A stretch of 61,280 bases of DNA, taken from Shewanella hanedai (lineage in GTDB: Bacteria; Pseudomonadota; Gammaproteobacteria; Enterobacterales; Shewanellaceae). A program made the position numbers and the translations under genes. The DNA is taken from assembly GCF_007197645.1 (NCBI RefSeq), contig NZ_VKGK01000034.1:1-61280 (forward strand), in the 5' to 3' direction. Under the pieces are notes generated by a model, which searched no databases, was not told the origin of the DNA, and was given only the letters and a program-made list of their open reading frames with translations. Below, piece after piece: positions 44,938 to 53,836 of the stretch (positions within the stretch are counted from its first letter, which is position 1; each line of letters opens with the position of its first letter).

Positions 44938-46974
44938 ATGAAACGATGGAAACACAAGGTAGCCTTAGGTGTGCTGTTTTGTTTAGGTGCCATTGCTAAT
45001 GTGAACGCTGCTGGTGATAAGTACAACAGCATTCCAGAAATGGGTAAGTCGGCAAAAGAGTCGATGGCAGATTACCAAGGCACTGTGGAGCGAACTGGTG
45101 TTAGATCCTTGCAAGATTATATTGTGCAAGAAGATGAGCTGTTCGATTTCCTTTTCCAAAACCACCCAGTATTTAAGTATCACGAAGAGGGTAACCTGAT
45201 TGGTGATTACCATATCAGTGACCGTGGTGAAGAATATCTCGATACTGGTGGAAGCCAGGCATACAGTAAGCGTGTGGGTCGTCCAAGCGCTATTCAGTAT
45301 CGCCTAGGTGCTAAATCAACACTCGATTTTCCAAACAACTTTGTTGGCCCTGAAAAGTGTGGCGAATGTCATGCGCTTCAATATGAGAAATGGCAGCGTT
45401 CGCGTCACGCTAACGTCGTTCGTTTCCCAAGTGAAATTACCGATAAAGAAGTGCCAAACGGTGATCTAAATGCCAAACTTTACGGCAGTGACGCGTCTAT
45501 GTTACCAGATGGTATCCGCGCTGATGACGTATATGCCATCATTGGTACTCCTCGTACAAAATACGGTTTCCTAGATAACTATCTAGTGCGTGGTACTTAC
45601 CACATCCGTGACGGTTTGTTATCTGAAGGCACCGGTAAAATGGTCGCTGGTGGTAACCAGTTCTCTCGCGGTTGGGCTGAATGGTTAACGCCTGAAATGG
45701 CAAAGAAGATCAACAAGTCAATTCCTGAGTTCCCAACAAAATTGGAAGACTTTGGTCCATCAGCATCTCACCAGTGGGGCATGACTTCATACGGCGCTAA
45801 GTATGAAAAAGAGATGCTGTTCCAGCCAGGTAGTTCTTACTGTGAAATGTGTCATACCTATAAGTTTGACTTCAAATCTAAAGACGAATTCTTCGATGCA
45901 CTTGGTGATGCCAAGAAGCTACAAGACCATACCATCAGTAAAGGTATCGCTTGTGAAGAGTGTCATGGCGCGGGTGGTCACTTAGATGGCGGCACCGGTG
46001 GTATGGAGTCTAACTGTGAGCGTTGTCATCAGAGATTCTTCTTTGTTGATGAGCTAGCAGACACCGAGAAAGGCCAAGAGAAGATGGAATACGCCTTTGG
46101 CGTGTACTTCAAGTCTGCTTGTCCATCTTGTGGTACTGAAGGTTCACAGATGTTTGCCTCTGCTCACTACGAGAAAGGTATGCGTTGTACGACTTGTCAC
46201 GATCCTCATGAAGTAACTGACGGTGATTTCCTATCAGGTTTCTCAAAGCCATTGCTTAAGAAAGACTGTAAGGATTGTCATGAAGCGCAAACTTTGATCA
46301 CTGACAACACTGATACTCATAACAAGCAAACATGTCAAAGCTGTCACATGCCTAACATGGGCAGTTGTGAGAACTTTGCCGCGATTCAGTTCCCGGATAT
46401 GGCTGGTTTCGATGCGGTTCGCCGTTCACACATGTGGAAAATCGATATTCACCCAGAACGTAAGACTCTTAACCCACCTGAAGGTCAGCCTCGCGATTCT
46501 TCTGTGAAGGGTTGGACTGTGGCTAAGAACGAAGAAGACCATAACTACCTAGATCTTATGTGGTCATGTGCTCGTACCGCTATTTCAGACAAAGATGTGG
46601 TTGATAACAAAGGTTGTCACAGCCCATTCCAGTCTGAGCTAGAAACCGGTCTTCACTATGACGACCAGATGGAAATCTACGGCGAAGTGATGAAGTGGCA
46701 GAAGCCGATTAAGGAAGTTCACGCTGATGTTGTTGTTGCGCTAGAGCGTATCGACAAGCTGCTTGAAGTGACTAAGTTGTCTACTGAAGATAAGACTCAA
46801 GTACTTATGCTAGCTGAGAAGGCGCAGGAAACTGTCAACCTAATTCAGAAAGATGGTTCATGGGGTGTACATGGTTTCCGTTATAGCCAGAAGCGTCTCG
46901 ACGCAGCTCAGACTTACGTAACCCAAGCTCAAAATATCTTAGATGGCAGTGGTTATTCAGCAAAAGCTAACTAA
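44938..46974 (+). CDS. sirA: Octahaem dissimilatory sulfite reductase SirA (MccA family)
   Basis: 678 residues from ATG 44938 (a GTG one codon earlier is also open). Signal peptide MKRWKHKVALGVLFCLGAIA then NVNAA. Seven CXXCH haem sites begin at residues 141, 302, 339, 360, 417, 444 and 466. The eighth is atypical: Cys544 and Cys560-His561 give CX15CH, the hallmark of MccA/SirA sulfite reductases. Extra cysteines, the CPSC at 395-398 and Cys477, are candidates for the Cu(I) site that MccA enzymes place next to the catalytic haem. It performs six-electron reduction of sulfite to sulfide in the periplasm, with electrons from menaquinol through the NrfC/D-like pair downstream. Not a sirohaem enzyme. 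Confidence 0.95.
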   Translation: MKRWKHKVALGVLFCLGAIANVNAAGDKYNSIPEMGKSAKESMADYQGTVERTGVRSLQDYIVQEDELFDFLFQNHPVFKYHEEGNLIGDYHISDRGEEYLDTGGSQAYSKRVGRPSAIQYRLGAKSTLDFPNNFVGPEKCGECHALQYEKWQRSRHANVVRFPSEITDKEVPNGDLNAKLYGSDASMLPDGIRADDVYAIIGTPRTKYGFLDNYLVRGTYHIRDGLLSEGTGKMVAGGNQFSRGWAEWLTPEMAKKINKSIPEFPTKLEDFGPSASHQWGMTSYGAKYEKEMLFQPGSSYCEMCHTYKFDFKSKDEFFDALGDAKKLQDHTISKGIACEECHGAGGHLDGGTGGMESNCERCHQRFFFVDELADTEKGQEKMEYAFGVYFKSACPSCGTEGSQMFASAHYEKGMRCTTCHDPHEVTDGDFLSGFSKPLLKKDCKDCHEAQTLITDNTDTHNKQTCQSCHMPNMGSCENFAAIQFPDMAGFDAVRRSHMWKIDIHPERKTLNPPEGQPRDSSVKGWTVAKNEEDHNYLDLMWSCARTAISDKDVVDNKGCHSPFQSELETGLHYDDQMEIYGEVMKWQKPIKEVHADVVVALERIDKLLEVTKLSTEDKTQVLMLAEKAQETVNLIQKDGSWGVHGFRYSQKRLDAAQTYVTQAQNILDGSGYSAKAN

Positions 46975-47056
46975 TCCACACTAAGTTAACCCGTTTCGCC
47001 TCCAGCTCCCTCGCGGTTTGAGAGATCTGGATGGCGAAGCAAATGAGAGACATACA

Positions 47057-47485
47057 ATGAAAAATGCATTTGGAAAATTGGTTATCTCTTTGACCTTACT
47101 TGTACTTCCTATGACGGGTTTTGCGGGCGGTGGTTCTGAAATGGCACCGGCTAAGTACCAAGATATCCAGTTCAATCATATCAATATGAGGGAAGCGGAA
47201 ACGTTAGTGGGTAAGGAGGGAGTCCATTTCTTCGATGTGAATACCTTGGAGCTCTGGGCCGAAGGGTATATTCCAGGTGCTATCTATTTCAATGTTAAAG
47301 ATTGGAAAAAATTACTGCCTGCAGACAAGGATGCCGTCATGGTTTTTTACTGCGCTAATCGCCTTTGCAATGCCAGCGAAATAGCCGCAAGAGCCGTGAT
47401 GAAGTTGGGTTATACCGGTGTTCGTCAGATGCCAGAAGGTATCTACGGGTGGCGTTTATCCGGTCGTGTGACCGAAAAGCCATAG
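47057..47485 (+). CDS. Periplasmic rhodanese-domain protein of sir operon
   Basis: 142 residues from ATG 47057, which gives a signal peptide MKNAFGKLVISLTLLVLPMT then GFA; an upstream in-frame start at 47018 is less fitting. The single rhodanese domain has FFDVNTLELWAEGYIPGAIY and the active-site loop VFYCANRLCNASEIAARAV, containing the expected catalytic Cys. It is the first gene after sirA, about 80 bp downstream. Likely role: handling sulfane sulfur, or a chaperone-like thiol task during SirA assembly; not proven. Confidence 0.85.
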   Translation: MKNAFGKLVISLTLLVLPMTGFAGGGSEMAPAKYQDIQFNHINMREAETLVGKEGVHFFDVNTLELWAEGYIPGAIYFNVKDWKKLLPADKDAVMVFYCANRLCNASEIAARAVMKLGYTGVRQMPEGIYGWRLSGRVTEKP

Positions 47486-47569
47486 CCAGTATTGTTAGCC
47501 AATAAAATATAAAAATTATAATTAGATCAAGATACTAAAAACTTAAGCAATAACTCAGAGAATACATTC

Positions 47570-48364
47570 ATGAAAAAATTTACCCGAAATACATTAGCTG
47601 TTGTGACCAGTTTTTCACTTTTTATCTCTGCACACAGCTTGGCAAATAACGAACCTACCACCGATCTACAAAAAGAGTCTTACAGCATAGGCGCATCGGT
47701 TGGTAACTACATCTCAAATCAGATTTTCAGTCAGACCCAAATGGGTGCTGAAGTTGATGTTGATATGGTTGTACAAGGAGCGATTGATGCCCTTAAAGGT
47801 CAGCAGAAATTTACTGATGAAGAGGTATTAACTTACCTCAATAAGCGCGCTGAATTCTTAAACGCTGTGCGCACCGCAGAGATAGAGAAGATTGCTCAGA
47901 AGAGCATGGCCGACGGCCAAGCGTATCTGGAGACAAACAAGAGTAACTCAGATGTGGTCGTGACTAAATCTGGTTTGCAGTACCAAGTATTAAAGCAAGG
48001 CGAGGGACGTATTCCTAACCCTGAAGATGTCGTGACCGTTAACTACAAAGGTTTCTTAGTCGATGGCACACAATTTGATGACTCTTATGAGCGCGGTGAG
48101 CCAAATCGCTTCGCACTTATCAGTGTGATTGCAGGTTGGCAAGAAGGGATCACCTTGATGCCTGAAGGATCTATCTACAAGTTTGCGATTCCTGCTGCTC
48201 TTGCTTACGGCAACGACACTGTCGGCATGATCCCACCTAGCTCAACATTAGTGTTTGAAGTTGAGCTGGTAAAAGTGGAAGAGCCAGGTGAAAACGCTCA
48301 TGGTATGGGGCTTAGTGGTATGGGAATGGGCGGCATGATGGGCGGAAAAGGTAGCCCGCACTAG
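47570..48364 (+). CDS. FKBP-type peptidyl-prolyl isomerase of sir operon
   Basis: 264 residues with signal peptide (MKKFTRNTLAVVTSFSLFIS then AHSLA). An N-terminal dimerisation helix domain (about 35-130) and a C-terminal FKBP domain with VTVNYKGFLVDGTQFDDSYE, GWQEGITLMPEGSIYKFAIP and IPPSSTLVFEVELVKV, as in FkpA/Mip-type enzymes. The last residues form a Gly/Met-rich tail, MGLSGMGMGGMMGGKG, a possible metal (copper) binding segment, unusual for the family. It probably assists folding of SirA in the periplasm. Confidence 0.9.
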   Translation: MKKFTRNTLAVVTSFSLFISAHSLANNEPTTDLQKESYSIGASVGNYISNQIFSQTQMGAEVDVDMVVQGAIDALKGQQKFTDEEVLTYLNKRAEFLNAVRTAEIEKIAQKSMADGQAYLETNKSNSDVVVTKSGLQYQVLKQGEGRIPNPEDVVTVNYKGFLVDGTQFDDSYERGEPNRFALISVIAGWQEGITLMPEGSIYKFAIPAALAYGNDTVGMIPPSSTLVFEVELVKVEEPGENAHGMGLSGMGMGGMMGGKGSPH

Positions 48365-48405
48365 TCCAACTTTCACTATCGTTAATACGTTTTAAGAGAA
48401 TCATT

Positions 48406-49110
48406 ATGAACAGTCTTGCCGTCGGTATTGGGATCTCCTTAAGTGTGTTTATCGCACTTATTTGGCGACATCATCTCCAATCTGCTCACCTTCTGCTTAA
48501 CGAGTCTGCTACTGGCGATGAAGGTCATCGTTACACGCCATTCTCGCTAAGTGAGATCAAGGTACCGGTGGCACTATCGATGGTTTTCTTACTATTTTGT
48601 GTGAGCCTTTACGCCCAAATCGGGCGTTTTGGTGAATGGGATAAAGGAGTCGTAGATGAAAATATTGATTATCTGATCGCTGCAGATATCAATAAGAACG
48701 CACGTACAGTCAGCGAACAACCCAACAATGAAATTGCATTATTAAATTTAGCTCAATCCTATGCTGCTGGTGGCCTCTATGTTGATTCTATCAACTCCCT
48801 CGATGAGCTGATTGCCCTAACTGGAGAGGATGCAGCGATTCTGGGAATGAAAGCGACCGCCATGTACTACCGAGATAATCGAAGCTTGAGTCTGGAGACT
48901 GAGTTGGTACTGGCAAGGGCGATAGCACTGGATAAATTCGAATTTCAATCTCGGCTATTAATTGCAACCCATGCTTACCTTAACGGTCAGTTTGAGCAGG
49001 CTATTGAGCAGTGGCAACTCTTGTTACAAAGCGATAGTCAGAGCTTCAATCGAGCTTCAATTAATAATGCGATTTTTAGAGCAGAGCAAAAAATAGCTAA
49101 CCGATCATAG
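48406..49110 (+). CDS. CcmI/NrfG-like TPR biogenesis protein of sir operon
   Basis: 234 residues. A membrane segment at about 3-18 and another around 45-65 (VPVALSMVFLLFCVSLYAQI) flank a short loop, followed by TPR-like helices (NNEIALLNLAQSYAAGGLYV; DAAILGMKATAMYYRDN). This is the layout of CcmI/NrfG, which chaperones apocytochrome to the haem lyase. Expected to present apo-SirA to the CcmF-like lyase. No other function is evident. Confidence 0.8.
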   Translation: MNSLAVGIGISLSVFIALIWRHHLQSAHLLLNESATGDEGHRYTPFSLSEIKVPVALSMVFLLFCVSLYAQIGRFGEWDKGVVDENIDYLIAADINKNARTVSEQPNNEIALLNLAQSYAAGGLYVDSINSLDELIALTGEDAAILGMKATAMYYRDNRSLSLETELVLARAIALDKFEFQSRLLIATHAYLNGQFEQAIEQWQLLLQSDSQSFNRASINNAIFRAEQKIANRS

Positions 49111-49193
49111 GCCCAAACTGAGCATAAGCCTAAAGAGATGTCAGTGAAATAAATAAAATAGATCAGCAAGATAGCTGATAGATGGAGGATGCT

Positions 49194-49898
49194 GTGAGTG
49201 AAAATCTAGAGAGACGGAGGTTCCTTAAGTGCTTAGGAGCCAGCTCTTTGATACTAGCGCCCTTAGGGTGCAGTTCGGTCAAAGAAGAGTCAGATGCAAA
49301 TAAACCCCACTATGTCATGGTGTTCGATCAGAACAAGTGTACTGGATGTGGTGAGTGTAAGGATGCGTGTAATCTGGCCAACAATTTACCAGCCGGTAAA
49401 TCAAGGCTATTGATGGAGCAGCAGTCTGGTGGAGTTGTCGGAGAGGTATGTCCGCATTGTGGTAAGACTGAGTGTGATTGCGAGCGTAAATATGTTCGTG
49501 TGTCATGCCAGCAATGTAAGAACGCCCCTTGTGTCACGGTATGCCCAACAGGTGCAGCTCACAGAGATGAGAAGACCGGTATTGTGACCATGGACGCAGC
49601 CAAATGTGCTGGTTGCAAGTATTGTATTGGCGCTTGCCCATACGATGCACGTTTTATCAATAAAGAGACCGATGTTGCTGATAACTGTGATTTTTGTTTG
49701 CACAGCAAGTTAGCTATTGGTGAGCTGCCAGCGTGTGTGCAGCAGTGTCGTTACGATGCGTTGATCTTTGGTGATGCAAACGATCCAGACTCCTACGTCA
49801 GTAAACTGCTTAGAGTGAAAGACTCTGTGCGGATGAAGCCTGGTTTTGGTACTGAGCCAAGTCTTAGATACATACCTATTGTTAAGTTGGGAGTATAG
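49194..49898 (+). CDS. sirC: NrfC/PsrB-like four-cluster ferredoxin, Tat lipoprotein-like
   Basis: 234 residues from GTG 49194, which follows GGAGG; an ATG at 49182 overlaps that Shine-Dalgarno. A Tat motif (ERRRFLKCLGASS) leads into a lipobox-like LAPLGC. Cysteine groups CTGCGECKDAC, CQQCKNAPCVTVC, CAGCKYCIGAC and CDFC...CVQQC fit four [4Fe-4S] clusters, with an extra CPHCGKTECDC insert. It should take electrons from the NrfD-like subunit immediately downstream and pass them to SirA. Periplasmic face of the inner membrane. Confidence 0.9.
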   Translation: MSENLERRRFLKCLGASSLILAPLGCSSVKEESDANKPHYVMVFDQNKCTGCGECKDACNLANNLPAGKSRLLMEQQSGGVVGEVCPHCGKTECDCERKYVRVSCQQCKNAPCVTVCPTGAAHRDEKTGIVTMDAAKCAGCKYCIGACPYDARFINKETDVADNCDFCLHSKLAIGELPACVQQCRYDALIFGDANDPDSYVSKLLRVKDSVRMKPGFGTEPSLRYIPIVKLGV

Positions 49899-49900
49899 AG

Positions 49901-50848
49901 ATGGACGGAAGTATTGAGTTTACTATGGGACTCTCTGATGGCATTGCCTGGCCTTGGCCTATCGCTGTGTACCTGTTTTTTGCAGGTATCTCTGGCGGCG
50001 CATTAGCCACGGCACTGTTTGTTCGCTTCTATAAAAATCAGACTGAAAATACACCTTTTTATAAGGCTGCAGCCTTGATCTCTTTGGTCACGATCAGCTT
50101 AGGTATGTTGTGCTTAGTACTAGATTTGACTAACCCACTCTTCTTCTGGCGAATTTTGGTTTACTACAACTTTAATTCGGTGATGTCGATTGGTGTTATC
50201 GCACTCTCTTTTTATATTCCACTGGTGGCAATCATTGCACTGCTGGCATTAGAAGAGGAGGTGCGTCAGTACCCACAGCTTAAGATGTTGCTTCCAGTGA
50301 TTGAGAAATTGAAAAATTTCCGCCGCCCAATGGAGATCTCTGTATTGGTATTGGCCTTATCGGTCTGTGCTTACACTGGTTTCTTGATCTCGGCGTTGGT
50401 TCGTTTTCCTATCATCAACACCTCTGTACTACCTGCACTGTTTATCGCGTCGGGGATGTCAGGGGGTGCGGCGTCTGCAAAGATGTTAGCGGTATCGATG
50501 TTTAAGGAAGATCTACATAGCCCAGATATGAAACTGCTTCATGGCGCTGAGTGGCCGATTATGTTTTCTGAAGCGCTGTTTATCTTCATGATCGCCATGT
50601 CGCTATTTACGGGCAACGAAGGGATGCAAAGTGCGTTTGCTGCTTTTCATACTGGTACTTGGTCATGGGTATTTTGGTTGGGTGTTATTGGTATCGGTTT
50701 TGCTGGTCCTCTGCTGCTTAATTTTGCTACCAGCCATAAGTTCAGTCATTCAGCCAAGGCGTTTTATGCCTCAGGTTTGTGTGCGGTAAGCGGCATGATG
50801 TGCCTGCGTATGTTTATCCTTTATGCCGGGCAACAATACGGTATATAG
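49901..50848 (+). CDS. sirD: NrfD-like menaquinol-oxidising membrane subunit
   Basis: 315 residues, starting 2 bp after the FeS gene. About eight or nine membrane helices, starting PWPIAVYLFFAGISGGALAT, the typical NrfD/PsrC opening. Other landmarks are LDLTNPLFFWRILVYYNFNS and FPIINTSVLPALFIASGMSG. It oxidises menaquinol and supplies the ferredoxin subunit. Matches the menaquinol oxidase pair of the known Shewanella sir locus. Downstream lies a pair of tandem hairpins before the copper genes. Confidence 0.9.
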   Translation: MDGSIEFTMGLSDGIAWPWPIAVYLFFAGISGGALATALFVRFYKNQTENTPFYKAAALISLVTISLGMLCLVLDLTNPLFFWRILVYYNFNSVMSIGVIALSFYIPLVAIIALLALEEEVRQYPQLKMLLPVIEKLKNFRRPMEISVLVLALSVCAYTGFLISALVRFPIINTSVLPALFIASGMSGGAASAKMLAVSMFKEDLHSPDMKLLHGAEWPIMFSEALFIFMIAMSLFTGNEGMQSAFAAFHTGTWSWVFWLGVIGIGFAGPLLLNFATSHKFSHSAKAFYASGLCAVSGMMCLRMFILYAGQQYGI

Positions 50849-50859
50849 GCGATATAAGG

Positions 50860-50965
50860 TTCTATTACTCCGTCCCTGCAAGGAAAGTAATAGAAGCTAA
50901 TGGGTAAAAGTATGACTCACACTCCTATCGGTTAATCCCTGCAAGGTACCGATAGGGTGCTGAGT
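50860..50965. other. Tandem hairpins with a shared loop
   Basis: Hairpin 1 has 10-bp arms TTCTATTACT (50860-50869) and AGTAATAGAA (50886-50895). Hairpin 2 has 9-bp arms CCTATCGGT (50924-50932) and ACCGATAGG (50948-50956), with extra outer pairing ACTCA/TGAGT (50915-50919, 50961-50965). The stems are unrelated in sequence but both loops contain TCCCTGCAAGG (50873-50883 and 50936-50946). They lie between the NrfD-like and NosL-like genes; no T run follows, so these are not ordinary terminators. Confidence 0.75.
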
Positions 50966-51007
50966 TATCTGCTTTTAGTTATCTACCATTTTAAATCTGA
51001 GTTCTGT

Positions 51008-51496
51008 ATGAAAAAGCTAATCTGCCTCTTGTTACTTATCCCCTCTCTTATGGCGTGCAGCCAAGATAACAGTGCTCCTGAGCAAGTGTTGGTGCAATCA
51101 ATCGGCGAACATGAACGTTGTCACCTGTGTGGCATGATGATCACTAAATATCCTGGTCCAAAGGGAACACTGCAACTTAAGAACACTGATATTTCACCTA
51201 AGTTTTGTTCGACTCGCGACATGTTTAATTTTGCCCTACAACCAGAGAATCAACGCCAAATTAGTCACTTGATGGTGCACGATATCGGCACTACAGATTG
51301 GGAAAAGCCCAATGACAGCGCATTTATTGATGCCACTAAAGCTTGGTATGTCTATGGCACAAGCCGAAAGGCGGTGATGGGATCTGCGGTCGCCTCTTTT
51401 GCAACCAAAGAGAGTGCGCAAACTTTTGCTGAAGAGTTTGGTGGTGTCGTGCTCCAGTATAAGCAGATCACGTTAGGGCTGCTGGCCGGAGAGTAA
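51008..51496 (+). CDS. NosL-like copper-binding lipoprotein
   Basis: 162 residues from ATG 51008; the open frame upstream to 50957 runs into the hairpin. Lipobox LMAC (MKKLICLLLLIPSLMAC). The NosL metal site is recognisable in HERCHLCGMMITKYPGPKG, and the end follows FATKESAQTFAEEFGGVVL. NosL binds Cu(I) and delivers it during nitrous oxide reductase assembly; here, without nosZ, it is inferred to deliver copper to SirA. Two base pairs separate it from the NosD-like gene. Confidence 0.88.
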   Translation: MKKLICLLLLIPSLMACSQDNSAPEQVLVQSIGEHERCHLCGMMITKYPGPKGTLQLKNTDISPKFCSTRDMFNFALQPENQRQISHLMVHDIGTTDWEKPNDSAFIDATKAWYVYGTSRKAVMGSAVASFATKESAQTFAEEFGGVVLQYKQITLGLLAGE

Positions 51497-51498
51497 GC

Positions 51499-52845
51499 AT
51501 GAAGTGCATGAGTGTATGGGGTGGATTGTTGCTGTTCTCGGGTTTTGTTCAGGCTGAGATTATCCATGTCGACACAACCGATACACTCATCATGCAACTG
51601 CAACAGGCTCAGCCTTATGACCAATTAATCTTGGCCAGCGGTTTATACCAAGGCCAATTTATTGTCGACAAGCCACTCTCAATCATCGGGGCAAATGACA
51701 GCGAGGTGATTGTTGATGCCAGCGGCGTCGGCAGTGCGATTACGGTGTCCGCATCTGATGTCGAAATCTCTGGTTTACGCATACGTAATTGGGGTAACGA
51801 TCATTATGAGCAGGACTCAGGGGTCCGATTACTTGAAGGGGCCAATGACGCCCAAATTAGCGGGAATCAATTTCGAGGCGACGGTTTTGGGATCAGCGCA
51901 GATTCCCTCAGTGATATCAATATTGTCGCTAATACCATTGTCGGTAATGCCGAGCTATTTACCTTGGACAGGGGCGATGGCATCTACTTACTCAATGTCC
52001 TCTCTCCTACCGTGTCAGGCAATATCATTTCCCATGTACGTGATGGGGTCTATATCGAAACAGGCCGTCTAAGCCGCGTGTTCGATAACCAATTTTCAAG
52101 GCTTCAGTACGGCATCCACTATATGTATTCCAAAGAGGATGAAGTCTTTAATAATGTTAGCCGTTATGTTGACGGCGGTTATGCCTTGATGAGTTCAAAG
52201 TTAATCCACCTGCATCACAATCGAGTCAGTCAGGCGTTGGATTTTGGTGTGCTGCTGAACATGACCTCTCTTTCGCTGGTGGAGTCCAATGAGTCTGAGT
52301 GGGCAGTGAATCCGAGTGAGAATGTGGAGCTTGGCCGAGAGGGAAAGGGCATCTTTATCTATGGTGCCAAGGACAACCTAGTGTGGAACAACCTGTTTGC
52401 TGATAATGATATTGGCATTTATATGGCGATGGGCGGCGAGGGGAATCGCATCTTTGAGAACCGCTTTATCAGTAATCAAGCGCAGGTGAAATATGTGGGT
52501 GAAGCGCTGCTTGAGTGGAGCCATAACGGCCGTGGAAACTACTGGAGTAGCTTTACTGGTTGGTCGGGATCTGACGCCAATGTGAGTCATCAAGCTTACC
52601 GTCCAAATGATAATTTAGATCGCCTATTTTGGCTTTATCCTGAAGCGAACTTCTTGATGGGCAGTCCCATTGTAATGTTACTTAAGTGGGCGCAAAGCGA
52701 GTTTGATATCGTCGAAGAGACGGGCATTATCGACAGCTTTCCACTATTAAAACCAAGCAGACACTCGGGATTAATCAGGGCGGTTGCTCCCCATGTAGCA
52801 CAAGAGAAAACACGCTCTTCTGGTGGAACTTTTTATGGAAAATAA
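51499..52845 (+). CDS. NosD-like right-handed beta-helix periplasmic protein
   Basis: 448 residues. Signal peptide (MKCMSVWGGLLLFSGFVQA). The body is a series of parallel beta-helix (CASH/NosD) coils: ITVSASDVEISGLRIRNWG, AQISGNQFRGDGFGI, YGAKDNLVWNNLFADNDIGI and GNRIFENRFISN. NosD works with NosF and NosY, here following directly. Overlaps the ATPase gene by about 10 bp. Inferred function: copper or sulfur delivery partner for the SirA active site. Confidence 0.88.
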   Translation: MKCMSVWGGLLLFSGFVQAEIIHVDTTDTLIMQLQQAQPYDQLILASGLYQGQFIVDKPLSIIGANDSEVIVDASGVGSAITVSASDVEISGLRIRNWGNDHYEQDSGVRLLEGANDAQISGNQFRGDGFGISADSLSDINIVANTIVGNAELFTLDRGDGIYLLNVLSPTVSGNIISHVRDGVYIETGRLSRVFDNQFSRLQYGIHYMYSKEDEVFNNVSRYVDGGYALMSSKLIHLHHNRVSQALDFGVLLNMTSLSLVESNESEWAVNPSENVELGREGKGIFIYGAKDNLVWNNLFADNDIGIYMAMGGEGNRIFENRFISNQAQVKYVGEALLEWSHNGRGNYWSSFTGWSGSDANVSHQAYRPNDNLDRLFWLYPEANFLMGSPIVMLLKWAQSEFDIVEETGIIDSFPLLKPSRHSGLIRAVAPHVAQEKTRSSGGTFYGK

Positions 52846-53836
52846 TGCGGTATGTGTGAATGAGGTGACTCACCATTTTGGTGATTTTACCGCGTTAAAA
52901 CAGATGAGCTTTGCTGTAAAACAGGGACAAACAATGGCGCTCTTAGGCCACAATGGCGCAGGTAAGTCGACCCTGATAAAAATCATTCTTGGCCTGATAA
53001 AACCTGATATTGGTGAGGTATCACTGATGGGAGGTGCAAATGAGGGCTCAAGTAGCATGTCATCGCAGGGCGTACCTGTTCGATTGGGTTATCTGCCTGA
53101 GAATGTGAGCTTTTACGATAAGTTAACCGGTGAGGAGATCTTACATTATTTCGCTGCCCTAAAAGGCGTGAGCAAAGCCAAAGTTGCCACACTTATCGAA
53201 GAGTTTGGTTTAGATTACGCCAAAGACAGACAACTGAAAACTTACTCTAAGGGGATGAAACAACGGCTAGGTTTTGCCCAGGCGATCTTGTCTGAACCCG
53301 ACATACTCTTATTGGATGAACCAACCGTGGGTTTAGACCCCCATGCATCTCAATTTCTCTACAGTAAAATAGCAGCGTTGAAGCAAACGGGCTGTGCGGT
53401 GATTGTTTGCACCCACGAACTCTCCTTAATTGAGCCTCATATTGATACCGCTATGATCGTGGCCAAAGGTGAGCGCTTGGCGTTGGGAAGCTTGGCACAA
53501 CTTCGGGCACTGAGCGGCTTAAAGATTCAGCTTAAATGTGAAGGCTTGGCCGACCTTGCTGAAAAGGAACCGCTTCTATCTCGTCTTTATCGTCATGATG
53601 CCCTCTACTTCGATAGAGAACAGCAAGACCAAGTGGTGCGTTGCCTCACCTCTCAATATGGCAAGTTTGGTTTCTCAATAATGGAGCCGGGGTTGGCAGA
53701 GATCTATCGCCACTTTATGGCTGAATCAGAATCGTCTCATCAGGCGCTTGCTTTAACACCATCACTTAATGCTCAGTCGAAAACATCATTAAAAGCTCGT
53801 TTATTTAGCCCGTTTTTTGGAATGAAAAATGTTTAA
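52835..53836 (+). CDS. NosF-like ABC transporter ATPase
   Basis: 333 residues from ATG 52835 (an ATG four codons earlier is also open). Walker A LLGHNGAGKSTLIKI, signature-like TYSKGMKQRLGFAQAI, Walker B DILLLDEPTVGLDPH and the switch His in VCTHELSLIEPH. A C-terminal extension after about residue 230 is typical for NosF-type importers/exporters. It pairs with the NosY-like permease that overlaps its end. Cytoplasmic face of the inner membrane. Confidence 0.92.
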   Translation: MENNAVCVNEVTHHFGDFTALKQMSFAVKQGQTMALLGHNGAGKSTLIKIILGLIKPDIGEVSLMGGANEGSSSMSSQGVPVRLGYLPENVSFYDKLTGEEILHYFAALKGVSKAKVATLIEEFGLDYAKDRQLKTYSKGMKQRLGFAQAILSEPDILLLDEPTVGLDPHASQFLYSKIAALKQTGCAVIVCTHELSLIEPHIDTAMIVAKGERLALGSLAQLRALSGLKIQLKCEGLADLAEKEPLLSRLYRHDALYFDREQQDQVVRCLTSQYGKFGFSIMEPGLAEIYRHFMAESESSHQALALTPSLNAQSKTSLKARLFSPFFGMKNV

